Source of the DNA: Cherax quadricarinatus
Lineage: Eukaryota > Arthropoda > Malacostraca > Decapoda > Parastacidae
Direction: 5' to 3'
Assembly (NCBI RefSeq): GCF_038502225.1
Contig: NW_027195532.1
Span: 62,001-126,000 of the forward strand
DNA length: 64,000 bases
Under the pieces are notes generated by a model. It worked only from the letters and a program-made list of their open reading frames with translations. It searched no databases and was not told the origin of the DNA. Shown in pieces: positions 23,119 to 33,240 of the stretch; within the stretch, counting starts at the first letter, position 1; each line of letters opens with the position of its first letter. A program made the position numbers and the translations under genes.

Positions 23119-26100
23119 TAGGCCTTAGGTGTATGTCTGTAAATGTAAATGGGTTATGTAGCGGTATGAAGAGAGATTGGTTTCGTAATTTTCTGAATAA
23201 ATCTAGAGTGGATGTTGTGTTCCTGCAGAAGCACAATTTCAAAGAGGGTAGGGTGTTGGAGGTGGCAGGATTTCGAGTAGTTACCCTGCCATCTCCCCGT
23301 CTAAAAGGTGGTGTGGGAATTTTAATAAGGGAGACGAGCCTGTTTGTTTTGCAGAGAAGCGAGGGAGGAGGGGGAGGGAGGGTGTTGCGTGTGGATGGGT
23401 GGTGGATGGGTAAGCGTGTGTCTTTTGTGAGTGTGTATGCACCGGCAGAAAATAACATAAAGGTAAAGAATGATTTTGTGTGTGAGGATCTTGTGTTTTT
23501 CTTAAGTGCACTGCCAGAGGTGGCGATAGTTGGTGGGGACTGGAATAGTGTAATCAGGGTGGCTGATGTGGATCCAAGAGGGGCTGGACATATGTCTGTG
23601 GCTCTTAGGGATTTATTAAGGGATGTTAGGTTACGTGATGCCTTTGGGGGAGCGGTGTGGGAGACTGAATATACGTTTGTTAGGAGTGGTTATGCTGCGA
23701 GACTAGATAGAGTGTACCTTTCTCAGGGTGTGGACGTGAAATCTTTCAGTACTGTTGAGGCTACAATGTCAGATCATAGGGCAGTGGTGGTGGAGGTTGG
23801 GTGGGGGACGCTCTCGGAAATATATAGAAGTTATTGGAAATTAAATATAAGTGTGTTAGGTGACGAGGAGGGGTTGGAGGGGTTTTCAGTCCTATGGAGG
23901 GAGCTTCGTGTGGAAGAACAGGGAGTGGATGACATTGTGACATGGTGGGATAGTGTCGCAAAGGAAAGGATTAGAAAGTTTTATGTGAGAGAAGGAAAAC
24001 GTATTAATAATTTAAAATATGGACTGGCTAACTATTTAGAGGATAGGTTAAGAGGTTGCTATGGGAGGGGGGTGGGTGGGAATAATTTTCCTATGGATGA
24101 AATAGCTGAAATAAAGAGGAGGTTGAGGGTGTTGCAAAATGAAAGGTTTCAAGCTGTAAGGATGCAGGCAGGGGTGGAGGAAGTGCTTTGGGGCGACAAG
24201 CCGTCAGCGTGTGTTTTGCGGCAACAAAAGCAAAGGCAGGCGCTGACGGCTATACCATGTTTAGAGGTAACGGAGATGGTTGGGAATTATAGAGTAGGGC
24301 AGGAGATACGAACCACGAAGGGGATGTGTGCGTATGCAGAGGCTTGGTACGAGAAGTACTGGAACAGTGGGGGGGTGGGTGACGGGGCATTGGACAAGGT
24401 GTGTACGTATGTGACGTGTAATTTAGGAAATAGTGATCGAAAGGCTTTAGGTGGGACGATTACGGCAGAGGAAATAGAGAATGCGTTAAGGGGAATGAGG
24501 AAGGGGAAAGCTCCCGGTATTGATGGTCTCCCGGTAGAATTTTATTTACAACATTGGGCGTTGATAAAGGAATTTATAGTTAGGTTATTTAATAGTATGA
24601 AGGAGAAGGGTAAGTTGGGGGAGAAGCAGGAAACTGCAGTTGTAGTGTTGGTCCCGAAGGTCAAGGGGCAGCCCACCCTTCGGGAGTACCGAGCCATATT
24701 ACTGATGTGTGCAGACTATAAGGTGTTTGCAAAAATTTTAGGTAATAGGTTCAAATGTGTAGTGGAGAGGGTGGTGTCAAAATCTCAGTTCGGGTTGCCG
24801 GGAAGGTCGATGATTGAGGGACATGGGATACTGAGAAGTTTTGTGGAAGCTAAGGGTGGGGGTGGAGGGGCGGCTTTGTTGGCTCTAGACTTGCAGGGAG
24901 CATATGATAGAGTGGAAAGGGGAGCTTTGCAGGTTATACTTAGGAGACAGGGTTTTGGGGAGGAAATAGTCGAGTGGGTAAATACGTTGTACAAGGGGGC
25001 GAAAATGAGGATACAGATTAATGGGTGTATGGGGAGGGAAATTGCAATGGGAAGAGGCCTTAGACAGGGATGCCCCATGTCCCAAATATTGTTTGCGTGT
25101 TTCCAGGACCCCTTTTATAGAATGGTTGACCGTAGCTTATGTACGCCATGTGAGGGAAGTGTGGGGGGTGGGAGGGCCTGGCCGGGGGTAATTGGATATG
25201 TTGACGACACCACTGTTCTCATTCGTGCAGGGATGTCAATGGGAGTGTTGGACGAGGTGGTGCAATTATTTGGAAGTGCCACGGGTATGCAGGTAAATAG
25301 TGCGAAGTCAAGGTGCATGGGGTTGGGTTCTTGGGTGGGGGGTGTGGGGGGGAGATGTAATGTTGTTAAAGAATGGGCGGTGTCTTTAAAGATTTGTGGT
25401 ATTATTTATAGGGATGACATGGTTGTGGCGCGGGAGGAAAATTCAGATAGGTTATTGGAAAGGATCGTGGGGCGTCTAGGTGTTCTGAGACCCCAGCACC
25501 TAACTCTGATACAGCGAGTGATAGTCGTGAACATTCTATTGTATAGTAAGGTTTGGCATGTTGCAGCTGTGTTCCCAATTACAGGGACAGCGATTGCGGG
25601 GATACTAAGACGGGTGTACAAATTTTTATGGGGTTCACGTTGTGATTGGTTAAGGAGGGAGGTTGTAATGTTACCTGTAAGTCAGGGTGGGTTGGGGTTG
25701 TTGGATTTGAGACGGAGGGCTAAATGTGTGTTTATTAAATGGGAAGTGTTGCGTGAGGGTGTGAACGCGGGGCGTTTGGGAAGGATACACGACAGGCTGG
25801 GTATGTGGTATCGAGGAATGGAGTTGAGGGAATGTGAAATAGTTTTGAGGGCTGTGATGTTGGTTAGGGAACTGAGAAAGGTTCGTATAAGGGTTTTGTG
25901 TAGGTTACTTGTAGGTAGGTGCGTTGTCCCAGTTGAGGGTTTGTTCCCCATGTATGCGTGGAAGAGTATTTGGTTTAGATTTAGTAAATTGAAGTTAAAA
26001 CCTCGGGCGCGTGAGGTGATGTTTCGTTTTCTACATGGGATCCTTCCGTCTGGTGAGATATTACGAAACAGACAGGTTGTAGAGGGTGGGGGGTGTGGTA

Positions 26101-26471
26101 TCTGTGGAGGGGATGAGACTGCATTCCATGTAGTTTACTTTTGTGAAGGGCTAGAGGAGGTCAGGTGCTGGTTAAGTAGGTTGGTACAGAGGGTGGGGGG
26201 CCGTGGGGTGTCGGTTTTGCGTGCTCTAAGTCTAGATATGGGTGGGTTAGATGAGGGTGTCATAAGAGCTTTAGATTATATCATGGTAGATTATATATAT
26301 ATGTCGTGGGTGATGAGGGGGAGAGGGGATAGTGAGGAGAGAAGAAAGGTTCTTGCGGTAACGTTCTACCGTACGAGGTGTCGTAACAGAGATTTGTATG
26401 GGAGGAGGTGGGATCAGGCTTTCTCAGAGGGGTATAGAATGCTAACGTTAGGGATTCTCATAAATCTGTGA
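23106..26471 (+). CDS. LINE A2 ORF2: APE endonuclease-reverse transcriptase
   Basis: Open for 1121 codons from a GTG at 23106. The first ATG is 23133-23135, 15 nt after the ORF1 stop, and gives MSVNVNGLCSG, so termination-reinitiation there, or a -1 shift, is likely. Domains: APE-like endonuclease at about residues 10-230 (VNVNGL, FLQKHNF, GGDWNSV with D145, MSDHRAVVV). RT at about 460-760 (MRKGKAPGIDGLP, ALDLQGAYDRVE, GRGLRQGCPMSQILF, catalytic Y698-V-D700-D701). A C-terminal knuckle at C997-x2-C1000-x7-H1008-x4-C1013. FLQK has K where A1 has the E of FLQEHNF; that position is normally the metal-binding Glu of APE nucleases, so endonuclease activity may be impaired. Confidence 0.9.
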   Translation: METLIGLRCMSVNVNGLCSGMKRDWFRNFLNKSRVDVVFLQKHNFKEGRVLEVAGFRVVTLPSPRLKGGVGILIRETSLFVLQRSEGGGGGRVLRVDGWWMGKRVSFVSVYAPAENNIKVKNDFVCEDLVFFLSALPEVAIVGGDWNSVIRVADVDPRGAGHMSVALRDLLRDVRLRDAFGGAVWETEYTFVRSGYAARLDRVYLSQGVDVKSFSTVEATMSDHRAVVVEVGWGTLSEIYRSYWKLNISVLGDEEGLEGFSVLWRELRVEEQGVDDIVTWWDSVAKERIRKFYVREGKRINNLKYGLANYLEDRLRGCYGRGVGGNNFPMDEIAEIKRRLRVLQNERFQAVRMQAGVEEVLWGDKPSACVLRQQKQRQALTAIPCLEVTEMVGNYRVGQEIRTTKGMCAYAEAWYEKYWNSGGVGDGALDKVCTYVTCNLGNSDRKALGGTITAEEIENALRGMRKGKAPGIDGLPVEFYLQHWALIKEFIVRLFNSMKEKGKLGEKQETAVVVLVPKVKGQPTLREYRAILLMCADYKVFAKILGNRFKCVVERVVSKSQFGLPGRSMIEGHGILRSFVEAKGGGGGAALLALDLQGAYDRVERGALQVILRRQGFGEEIVEWVNTLYKGAKMRIQINGCMGREIAMGRGLRQGCPMSQILFACFQDPFYRMVDRSLCTPCEGSVGGGRAWPGVIGYVDDTTVLIRAGMSMGVLDEVVQLFGSATGMQVNSAKSRCMGLGSWVGGVGGRCNVVKEWAVSLKICGIIYRDDMVVAREENSDRLLERIVGRLGVLRPQHLTLIQRVIVVNILLYSKVWHVAAVFPITGTAIAGILRRVYKFLWGSRCDWLRREVVMLPVSQGGLGLLDLRRRAKCVFIKWEVLREGVNAGRLGRIHDRLGMWYRGMELRECEIVLRAVMLVRELRKVRIRVLCRLLVGRCVVPVEGLFPMYAWKSIWFRFSKLKLKPRAREVMFRFLHGILPSGEILRNRQVVEGGGCGICGGDETAFHVVYFCEGLEEVRCWLSRLVQRVGGRGVSVLRALSLDMGGLDEGVIRALDYIMVDYIYMSWVMRGRGDSEERRKVLAVTFYRTRCRNRDLYGRRWDQAFSEGYRMLTLGILINL

Positions 26472-27631
26472 TTGGAAATGAGTGAGTGAAGGGGTTTTCA
26501 TAGGTTGGAGGGAGTCAGGGGGCAACAGCGGGCTCGCCTCCCTGGGGGGGGGGTCGTGAGAGTGTTGTGAATGTGGGTTTGGAATGGTTTCCTGGTTTTC
26601 ATTGGGACTTTATGGCATCCAAGTGTGGATGTAGAGCTCAAGGTCTCGTTATGGTAGATATAACACTTTTCAGAATGTAGGTATAATATAGATTTTTTAT
26701 GTATAATTATGATGTGTATCAGTCTTGTATAACATGATTCTTGAGTAATAAGTTCTTTGCGACATGAAGTGTGTTTTAGTTTGTATTTATGTTACGTGCT
26801 GGGTTTTTGTATGATGAGATATACTTATATAATGTTTGGCATTGTGCATACAGTGCATCTGATTAATGTGATTTTGTTGCAAATTTTTGTGTGTATGTGT
26901 GAGTGTGTGGATGTGGGTGTGGGTGTGTGGGTGTGTATGTGTATATATATAAATATCCCTTTCTGTTGTATTGAGCCTTTGTCATGGGTCAGACGTTATG
27001 TAATAATTTATATATGCATGATTGATTCTTTTTAAAGTTTATAATTATGGTCTGTACCCTGATACCGGTTTGGTGTTCATGCAAGTTCTTGATGTTAAGT
27101 TTTAGTCTGTATGGTATACAGACATATCTAGACAGTTTAGTGACGTAGTCCATTTGTGTCTGAAATTTGTATATGGGTTTATTGTAACAGTATAGAGCTT
27201 CAGTTATTGTGTTCTAAGCTGTATTCTTTGTCTGTTTATTTGTATGTTGGGATATGTTCGGCTGTATTGTTAGGGATAAGGATGTAGATTTTCTAGTTAG
27301 ATTATGATGTTAGGTTTTGGTTTTTAGATTAATGTGAAGGATGGGTTTTAACTGATATAACTTCTTTGTATATTTTATGTTCAAGTGTATTGAACCTTTG
27401 TCAGACGTCATTTATATGTACAATTTATATATATGCAAGGTTTTGTATGTCAATTCACGAACCTGTGACATGTTAATTTTGTTTTTAGTTATGTTCTTGA
27501 TGTAAGTTGTTGTTGTAACATCTTGCGAGCATGTAGGTACAATCCGTTTGTCAGTTAATTTGATTAGGTTCCATACTGTTTCTTTATTTTTATGTTAAAC
27601 TGTATTGGTTTTAAATAAAATATAAAAAAAA
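26472..27631 (+). other. LINE A2 3' UTR and poly-A tail
   Basis: 1.16 kb of T/G-rich non-coding DNA after the ORF2 stop, with a (TG)-rich stretch at 26888-26950, ending in a polyadenylation-like aataaa and an A10 run. Two segments (about 26940-27030 and 27370-27440) share diverged wording (ttgtattgagcctttgtca / tgtattgaacctttgtcaga), hinting at an internal duplication. Confidence 0.75.
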
Positions 27632-27640
27632 AATATTCAT

Positions 27641-28047
27641 TTTGGCTAGTTCATGTAGTATAACGGTTCTGTTTGCAATATCAAATGCAGATTTTAGATC
27701 AAGAAAAGTGGTAAAACTAGTAGAGGTGTGTGCAGTGAGAAAGGTGGAAATACAGTTCTGCACACTTTTACCTTTCATGAACCCATAGAGGTAGGGGGAA
27801 AGTTGATGTCTGATTCTGTAGTACAGTCTGTTAAGCATCATTCTTTCAAAAGTTTTGCAAAGACAACTAGTTAAGGAGATCGGCCTAAATGTATCAGGCT
27901 GTTGGGGCTTAGGGATAGGCACAATGAGACTATTGGTCCAGGAAGTAGGAAGAACGCCCTCAATGTAACTGAGATTATACAGTGCCAACAAAGGGTTATC
28001 AGGCACGTGCCTTAGAGTTCTGAGAATATCATAGGTTATACCATCCT
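27641..28047 (-). pseudogene. LINE F1: I-group reverse transcriptase fragment
   Basis: About 130 codons (28006-27611, minus) with RT motifs: VPIPKPQQPDTFRPISLTSC, LCKTFERMMLNRL, LSPYLYGFMKGKSVQNC and FLDLKSAFDIANRT. This style, without a conserved Tyr before the first catalytic Asp (FLDLKSAFD), resembles the I/Nimb group and the F2 copy at 45985-46960. It is cut by LINE A2 on its 3' side and by LINE B4 on its 5' side. Confidence 0.75.
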
Positions 28048-28080
28048 CTCCTGGAGTTTACCTGGAGAGAGTTTCGGGGG

Positions 28081-30999
28081 TCAACGCCCCCGCGGCCCGG
28101 TCTGTGACCAGGCCTCCTGGTGGATCAGCGCCTGATCAACCAGGCTGTTGCTGCTGGCTGCACGCAAACCAACGTACGAGCCACAGCCCGGCTGATCAGG
28201 AACTGACTTTAGGTGCTTGTCCAGTGCCAGCTTGAAGACTGCCAGGGGTCTGTTGGTAATCCCCCTTATGTGTGCTGGGAGGCAGTTGAACAGTCTCGGG
28301 CCCCTGACACTTATTGTATGGTCTCTTAAAGTGCTAGTGACACCCCTGCTTTTCATTGGGGGGATGGTGCATCGTCTGCCAAGTCTTTTGCTTTCGTAGT
28401 GAGTGATTTTCATGTGCAAGTTCGGTACTAGTCCCTCTAGGATTTTCCAGGTGTATATAATCATGTATCTCTCCCTCCTGCGTTCCAGGGAATACAGGTT
28501 TAGAAACCTCAAGCGCTCCCAGTAATTGAGGTCTTTTATCTCCGTTATGCGCGCCATGAAAGTTCTCTGTACATTTTCTAGGTCAGCAATTTCACCTGCC
28601 TTGAAAGGTGCTGTTAGAGTGCAACAATATTCCAGCCTAGATAGAACAAGTGACCTGAAGAGTGTCATCATGGGCTTGGCCTCCCTAGTTTTGAAGGTTC
28701 TCATTATCCATCCTGTCATTTTTCTAGCAGATGCGATTGATACAATGTTATGGTCCTTGAAGGTGAGATCCTCCGACATAATCACTCCCAGGTCTTTGAC
28801 GTTGGTGTTTCGCTCTATTTCGTGGCCAGAATTTGTTTTGTACTCTGATGAAGATTTAATTTCCTCATGTTTACCATATATGAGTAATTGAAATTTCTCA
28901 TTGTTGAACTTCATATTGTTTTCTGCAGCCCACTGAAAGATTTGGTTGATGTCCGCCTGGAGCCTTGCAGTGTCTGCAATGGAAGACACTGTCATGCAGA
29001 TTCGGGTGTCATCTGCAAAGGAAGACACGGTGCTGTGGCTGACATCCTTGTCTATGTCGGATATGAGGATGAGGAACAAGATGGGAGCTAGTACTGTGCC
29101 TTGTGGAACAGAGCTTTTCACCGTAGCTGCCTCGGACTTTACTCTGTTGACGACTACTCTCTGTGTCCTGTTAGTGAGGAAATTATAGATCCATCGACCG
29201 ACTTTTCCTGTTATTCCTTTAGCGCGCATTTTGTGCGCTATTACGCCATGGTCACACTTGTCGAAGGCTTTTGCAAAGTCTGTATATATTACATCTGCAT
29301 TCTTTTTGTCTTCTAGTGCATTTAGGACCTTGTCGTAGTGATCCAGTAGTTGAGACAGACAGGAGCGACCTGTTCTAAACCCATGTTGCCCTGGGTTGTG
29401 TAACTGATGGGTTTCTAGATGGGTGGTGATCTTGCTTCTTAGGACCCTTTCAAAGATTTTTATGATATGGGATGTTAGTGCTATTGGTCTGTAGTTCTTT
29501 GCTGTTGCTTTACTGCCCCCTTTGTGGAGTGGGGCTATGTCTGTTGTTTTTAGTAACTGAGGGACGACCCCCGTGTCCATGCTCCCTCTCCATAGGATGG
29601 AAAAGGCTCGTGATAGGGGCTTCTTGCAGTTCTTGATGAACACAGAGTTCCATGAGTCTGGCCCTGGGGCAGAGTGCATGGGCATGTCATTTATCGCCTG
29701 TTCGAAGTCATTTGGCGTCAGGATAACATCGGATAGGCTTGTGTTAATCAAATTTTGTGGCTCTCTCATAAAAAATTCATTTTGATCTTCGACTCTCAGT
29801 CTGGTTAGCGGCTTGCTAAAAACTGAGTCATATTGGGACTTGAGTAGCTCACTCATTTCCTTGCTGTCATCTGTGTAGGACCCATCTTGTTTAAGTAGGG
29901 GCCCAATACTGGGCGTTGTTCTCGATTTTGATTTGGCATAGGAGAAGAAATACTTTGGGTTTCTTTCGATTTCATTTATAGCTTTTAGTTCTTCCCGCGA
30001 TTCCTGACTCCTAAAGGATTCTTTTAGCTTAAGTTCGATGCTTGCTATTTCTCTGACCAGTGTCTCCCTGCGCATTTCAGATATATTGACCTCTTTTAGC
30101 CGCTCTGTTATTCTTTTCCGTCGCCTGTAAAGGGAGCGCCTGTCTCTTTCTATTTTACATCTACTCCTCCTTTTTCTTAGAGGAATAAGCCTTGTGCATA
30201 CATCGAGTGCCACCGAGTTAATCTGTTCTAGGCATAAGTTTGGGTCTGTGTTGCTTAGTATATCTTCCCAGCTTATATCGGTTAGGACTTGGTTTACTTG
30301 GTCCCACTTTATGTTTTTGTTATTGAAGTTGAAGTTGGTGAATGCTCCCTCGTGACTAGTCTCATTTTGTCGGTCTGGGGCTCCTCGCATACATGTCTGA
30401 ACCTCAATTATGTTGTGATCTGAGTATATTGTTTTTGATATGGTGACATTTCTTATCAGATCATCATTGTTAGTGAATATGAGGTCTAGTGTATTCTCCA
30501 GTCTAGTAGGCTCTATTATTTGCTGGTTTAAATTGAATTTTGTGCAGAGATTTAAAAGCTCGTGTGAGTGTGAGTTTTCATCAGATCTGCCTCCTGGTGT
30601 TATTACTGCAACAATATTATTTGCTATATTCCTCCATTTTAGGTGCCTTAAGTTGAAATCCCCCAGGAGCAAGATGTTGGATGCAGGAGCTGGAAGATTT
30701 TCCAGACAGTGGTCAATTTTTAACAGCTGTTCCTGGAATTGCTGGGATGTTGCATCCGGAGGCTTGTAGACTACCACAATGACTAGGTTTTGGTTCTCGA
30801 CCTTTACTGCTAAAACTTCCACTACGTCATTTGAGGCATTAAGCAGTTCTGTGCAAACAAGTGACTCTGCAATGTACAGGCCAACCCCCCCCCCCTTTTG
30901 CGTGTTCACTCTGTCACATCTGTATAGGTTATAACCTGGGATCCATATTTCATTGTCCAAGTGATCCTTTATGTGGGTCTCAGTGAAAGACTCGAACAT
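28081..30999 (-). CDS. LINE B4 ORF2: endonuclease-reverse transcriptase
   Basis: 972 open codons; the true N-terminus lies upstream, at an ATG at about 31141 that overlaps the ORF1 stop (TAATG), as in B1 at 7678. Between them a C-run of 7 (10 in B1) shifts the frame into a TGA, so this copy lacks a clean start. Endonuclease: FTETHIKDHLD at the N-terminus, LLLGDFNLRHLKW, IYSDHNIIEV. RT: MHSAPGPDSWNS, IAPLHKGGSK, YTDFAKAFDKCDH, SVPQGTVLAPILF and catalytic F661-A-D663-D664. The C-terminal part (LEYCCTL, YMIIYTWKILEG, WSQTGPRGR) is the most often copied because of 5' truncation. Confidence 0.9.
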   Translation of the reverse strand: MFESFTETHIKDHLDNEIWIPGYNLYRCDRVNTQKGGGVGLYIAESLVCTELLNASNDVVEVLAVKVENQNLVIVVVYKPPDATSQQFQEQLLKIDHCLENLPAPASNILLLGDFNLRHLKWRNIANNIVAVITPGGRSDENSHSHELLNLCTKFNLNQQIIEPTRLENTLDLIFTNNDDLIRNVTISKTIYSDHNIIEVQTCMRGAPDRQNETSHEGAFTNFNFNNKNIKWDQVNQVLTDISWEDILSNTDPNLCLEQINSVALDVCTRLIPLRKRRSRCKIERDRRSLYRRRKRITERLKEVNISEMRRETLVREIASIELKLKESFRSQESREELKAINEIERNPKYFFSYAKSKSRTTPSIGPLLKQDGSYTDDSKEMSELLKSQYDSVFSKPLTRLRVEDQNEFFMREPQNLINTSLSDVILTPNDFEQAINDMPMHSAPGPDSWNSVFIKNCKKPLSRAFSILWRGSMDTGVVPQLLKTTDIAPLHKGGSKATAKNYRPIALTSHIIKIFERVLRSKITTHLETHQLHNPGQHGFRTGRSCLSQLLDHYDKVLNALEDKKNADVIYTDFAKAFDKCDHGVIAHKMRAKGITGKVGRWIYNFLTNRTQRVVVNRVKSEAATVKSSVPQGTVLAPILFLILISDIDKDVSHSTVSSFADDTRICMTVSSIADTARLQADINQIFQWAAENNMKFNNEKFQLLIYGKHEEIKSSSEYKTNSGHEIERNTNVKDLGVIMSEDLTFKDHNIVSIASARKMTGWIMRTFKTREAKPMMTLFRSLVLSRLEYCCTLTAPFKAGEIADLENVQRTFMARITEIKDLNYWERLRFLNLYSLERRRERYMIIYTWKILEGLVPNLHMKITHYESKRLGRRCTIPPMKSRGVTSTLRDHTISVRGPRLFNCLPAHIRGITNRPLAVFKLALDKHLKSVPDQPGCGSYVGLRAASSNSLVDQALIHQEAWSQTGPRGR

Positions 31000-31138
31000 T
31001 ACCTTTGCCTCTGCAAGCAGTCCACGGATGAAAGGTATTTTGTTGTTTGTTGCTGGCTTTAGACCCTGTATATTTGCAAAGAAGAATGTTATCAGACTGG
31101 TGGTATTGTTGGTACTGGGGGGGATTTTTTTTCCGGCA

Positions 31139-32057
31139 TTAGTATCTGTATCTGTTGGTTTGGAGTGGAGGCCATCGACTGTGGTTCCACTCCAGGAATG
31201 ACTTGATTTGGTGTACGATTTCTGCCATTTCCTGCCAGTTTTTTTTCCTTCCTGGCACTAAAAAACTTCTCCCTCTTGAGTGGCTGTGGCTACCCAGGTT
31301 TTCCCATGGCCTGGATGTTTTGTATCTTTTTGTCCCCTTTAGATGGTATGCCTGGCAATTTAAGTTATAGCACAGTCTTTCCTGTACTGAAGAGGTACAC
31401 ATTTCAGGGTGAAAAAGCTTACAGGAAGGGAGTTTGCATTTTCCTGTTGTCATATGGGCATGGCATTTTCTAGGGTGGTCATAGTTGCACGTCCCATCTG
31501 TTTTTCCAGATTTCCCATGCCAGCAGATACCAAGTGCATAGTATGTGCACAGGCTTGGTTTCCGCTTGCCTTGGGTTTCTGTGACTGTATTCCCTGTTGG
31601 TGCATGTTTCCCTGTCTTACTTCTATCCTCCCTAGCACCAACAAAGGAGCTCCCACCAGTTGTTTTTGGTAATTTATCCTCACTATTGCTATTGGAGTTC
31701 TCTTGTTTGCTATTTCCTGCGGTATTTCTAGTTTGCAATATTGGTTTTATCTTATCTTTGACTACACTTGTTTCCCTACTATGGCTCCTGTCCCCTATGA
31801 GGTCATTTATATGTATTCCTTCCTGCGTATAATTCCCGACTACCTGGACAAAATCTCCAGCTTCACCATTTCTGTCTCCCAGGACAGCACCTCCAGCTTC
31901 ACCATTACTGTCTCCCAGGACAGCACCTCCAGCGAGCAGTTGATCGACCTTTGGTTAATGCATTATCTAATTCATACTCGGTAAAGAGGCAATCACTCTC
32001 ATCAATATTTTGGCTCATAAAATTAATCAGTTTCAACATTTCTTCAGAAGTACTCAT
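31139..32057 (-). pseudogene. LINE B4 ORF1: triple CCCH zinc-finger protein, one frameshift
   Basis: The upstream frame starts at ATG 32057 (MSTSEEMLKLINFMSQNI) and shifts at about 31937, within or next to a 33-bp unit repeated twice (about 31868-31933, encoding GGAVLGD-NGEA). It then runs open to TAA at 31139. Three cysteine-histidine fingers lie in a row: C-x7-C-x11-C-x3-H, then two of C-x8-C-x4-C-x3-H (around CHAHMTTGKCKLPSCKLFH and CTSSVQERLCYNLNCQAYH). CCCH fingers bind RNA; most LINE ORF1 proteins carry CCHC knuckles instead. Position directly upstream of ORF2 and the stop/start overlap support its being ORF1. The frameshift could be local repeat slippage. Confidence 0.75.
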
Positions 32058-32655
32058 CTATAAAGAAAGAAAACGTTGTTAAATAACATCAGGACAAACA
32101 CTCCTAGATCTCCCATATTATAAGAAAAAACGTAAAAATAGCGAGATTTTTCGCTATTTATTTCCGAGTTATATTCCTATGTGCGCACTTACCCCGATTA
32201 TCTGGATATCTCAGAAGTAAAATATTGATCTGTTCCATTAATAATGGACGGATTGAAATGATTTTCACACCAAACATAAACAAATGCATGCTCGAAATTT
32301 TGTGTAAAAATTTGATAAATATCTCAATTATTTTTCAATTTGTGTATTGGTAAAGGACAAATATTTTGCTTCATGTCAAAAATTTACCAATTTGTTCTGT
32401 AGGGATGAAAAACATGTATACTGGAATATTTATATTCACCCAGAAATCGGACTGACTTTGTTTTATCAGTAGTGAGTCCAAAACACTTTTTGCTGTGCCA
32501 GTAAGTGCCATTTTGACGCCAAACATCATTTTTACATTTCTTTCTCATTTTTTTTGGCCGTTTTATTGAAACTTAGTCAAATTATTATTCAAATAAACTT
32601 CTTAAAGTATACCAAATATGACCGAAATCGGACGAAAAATAAAGAAACAAGTCTG
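32058..32655. other. AT-rich non-coding DNA, possible 5' UTR of LINE B4
   Basis: No gene. It contains a perfect 9-bp hairpin at 32136-32144/32151-32159 (aaatagcga, loop gatttt, tcgctattt). It may include the LINE B4 5' UTR, whose length is unknown. Confidence 0.45.
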
Positions 32656-33190
32656 CTCGAGTCTGTTTATGTAGGGTGAGAGGTGAATAGTATTTACTAT
32701 ATGAGGATAGTGAGGCTCAGGTTAGGGTGTGTAGAAGAGAGGGAGACTATTTCCCAGTAAAAGTAGGTCTTAGACAGGGATGCGTAATGTCACCATGGTT
32801 GTTTAATATATTTATAGATGGGGTTGTAAAAGAAGTAAATGCTAGGGTGTTCGGGAGAGGGGTGGGATTAAATTATGAGGATTCAAATACAAAATGTGAG
32901 TTGACACAGTTACTTTTTGCTGATGATACTGTGCTTATGGGAGATTCTGAAGAAAAGTTGCAAAGGTTAGGAGAGTGTGTGAAGGCAGAAAGTTGAAAGT
33001 GAAAATAGATGAAGAAAAATGGATATAACATTGGAGAGAAGGAGTATGAAAGAAGTGAATGCTTTCAGATATTTTGGAGTTGACTTGTCAGCTGATGGGC
33101 TTATGAAGGATGAGGTTAACCATAGAATTGAATAAAAAAAAGGTGAGTGATTCATTGAGGTATATGTGGAGAAAAAGGACGTTGTAAAGT
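32656..33190 (+). pseudogene. LINE C2: RTE-clade RT fragment
   Basis: A short piece of the LINE C RT on the + strand: AQVRVCRREGDYFPVKVGLR, QGCVMSPWLFNIFIDG, then LLFADDTVLMGDSEEKLQRL (catalytic FADD at about 32914-32925). Internal deletions and frameshifts follow (near 32970 and 33130), for instance in the segment reading FRYFGVDLSADG in shifted frame. Truncated on both sides. Confidence 0.88.
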
Positions 33191-33240
33191 AAAAGTACAT
33201 GACTCACGAAATGGTAATGACACGATTGCAAACAAACCAT

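Larger units (their letters stand above)
21707..27631 (+). mobile_element. LINE A2: full-length Tx1/L1-like retrotransposon with intact ORFs
   Basis: A complete two-ORF element: 5' UTR of about 140 bp, ORF1 21847-23118, overlapping ORF2 to 26471, a 3' UTR of about 1.1 kb and a poly-A end at about 27622-27631 with an upstream aataaa-type signal (27614-27619). The 9-mer aatattcat lies directly before it (21698-21706) and after the poly-A (27632-27640), a good candidate target-site duplication. Both ORFs are free of stops. The sense strand is strongly G/T-rich, unlike its surroundings. It is the youngest-looking LINE here apart from the R element and could be active. Confidence 0.9.
28048..32057 (-). 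mobile_element. LINE B4: near-complete CR1-like retrotransposon
   Basis: The longest LINE B copy. In minus sense: ORF1 with CCCH fingers (32057-31139), ORF2 (about 31142-28081) and a short 3' end in the 11-bp repeat ccaggtaaact. CR1 elements are known to end in short tandem repeats without poly-A and to make very short target duplications, which matches B5 and B6. The 5' UTR beyond 32057 is not delimited. ORF1 has one frameshift and ORF2 one, in its N-terminal C-tract; otherwise both are open. Confidence 0.88.

Noticed and set aside
24785..25085. Minus-strand proline-rich open frames opposite LINE A2 ORF2
   Set aside because: Products of the G/T-rich sense strand; no independent support.
28526..31370. 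Many + strand open frames of 60-120 codons opposite LINE B4
   Set aside because: They are antisense frames of the LINE B ORFs and recur opposite every B copy.
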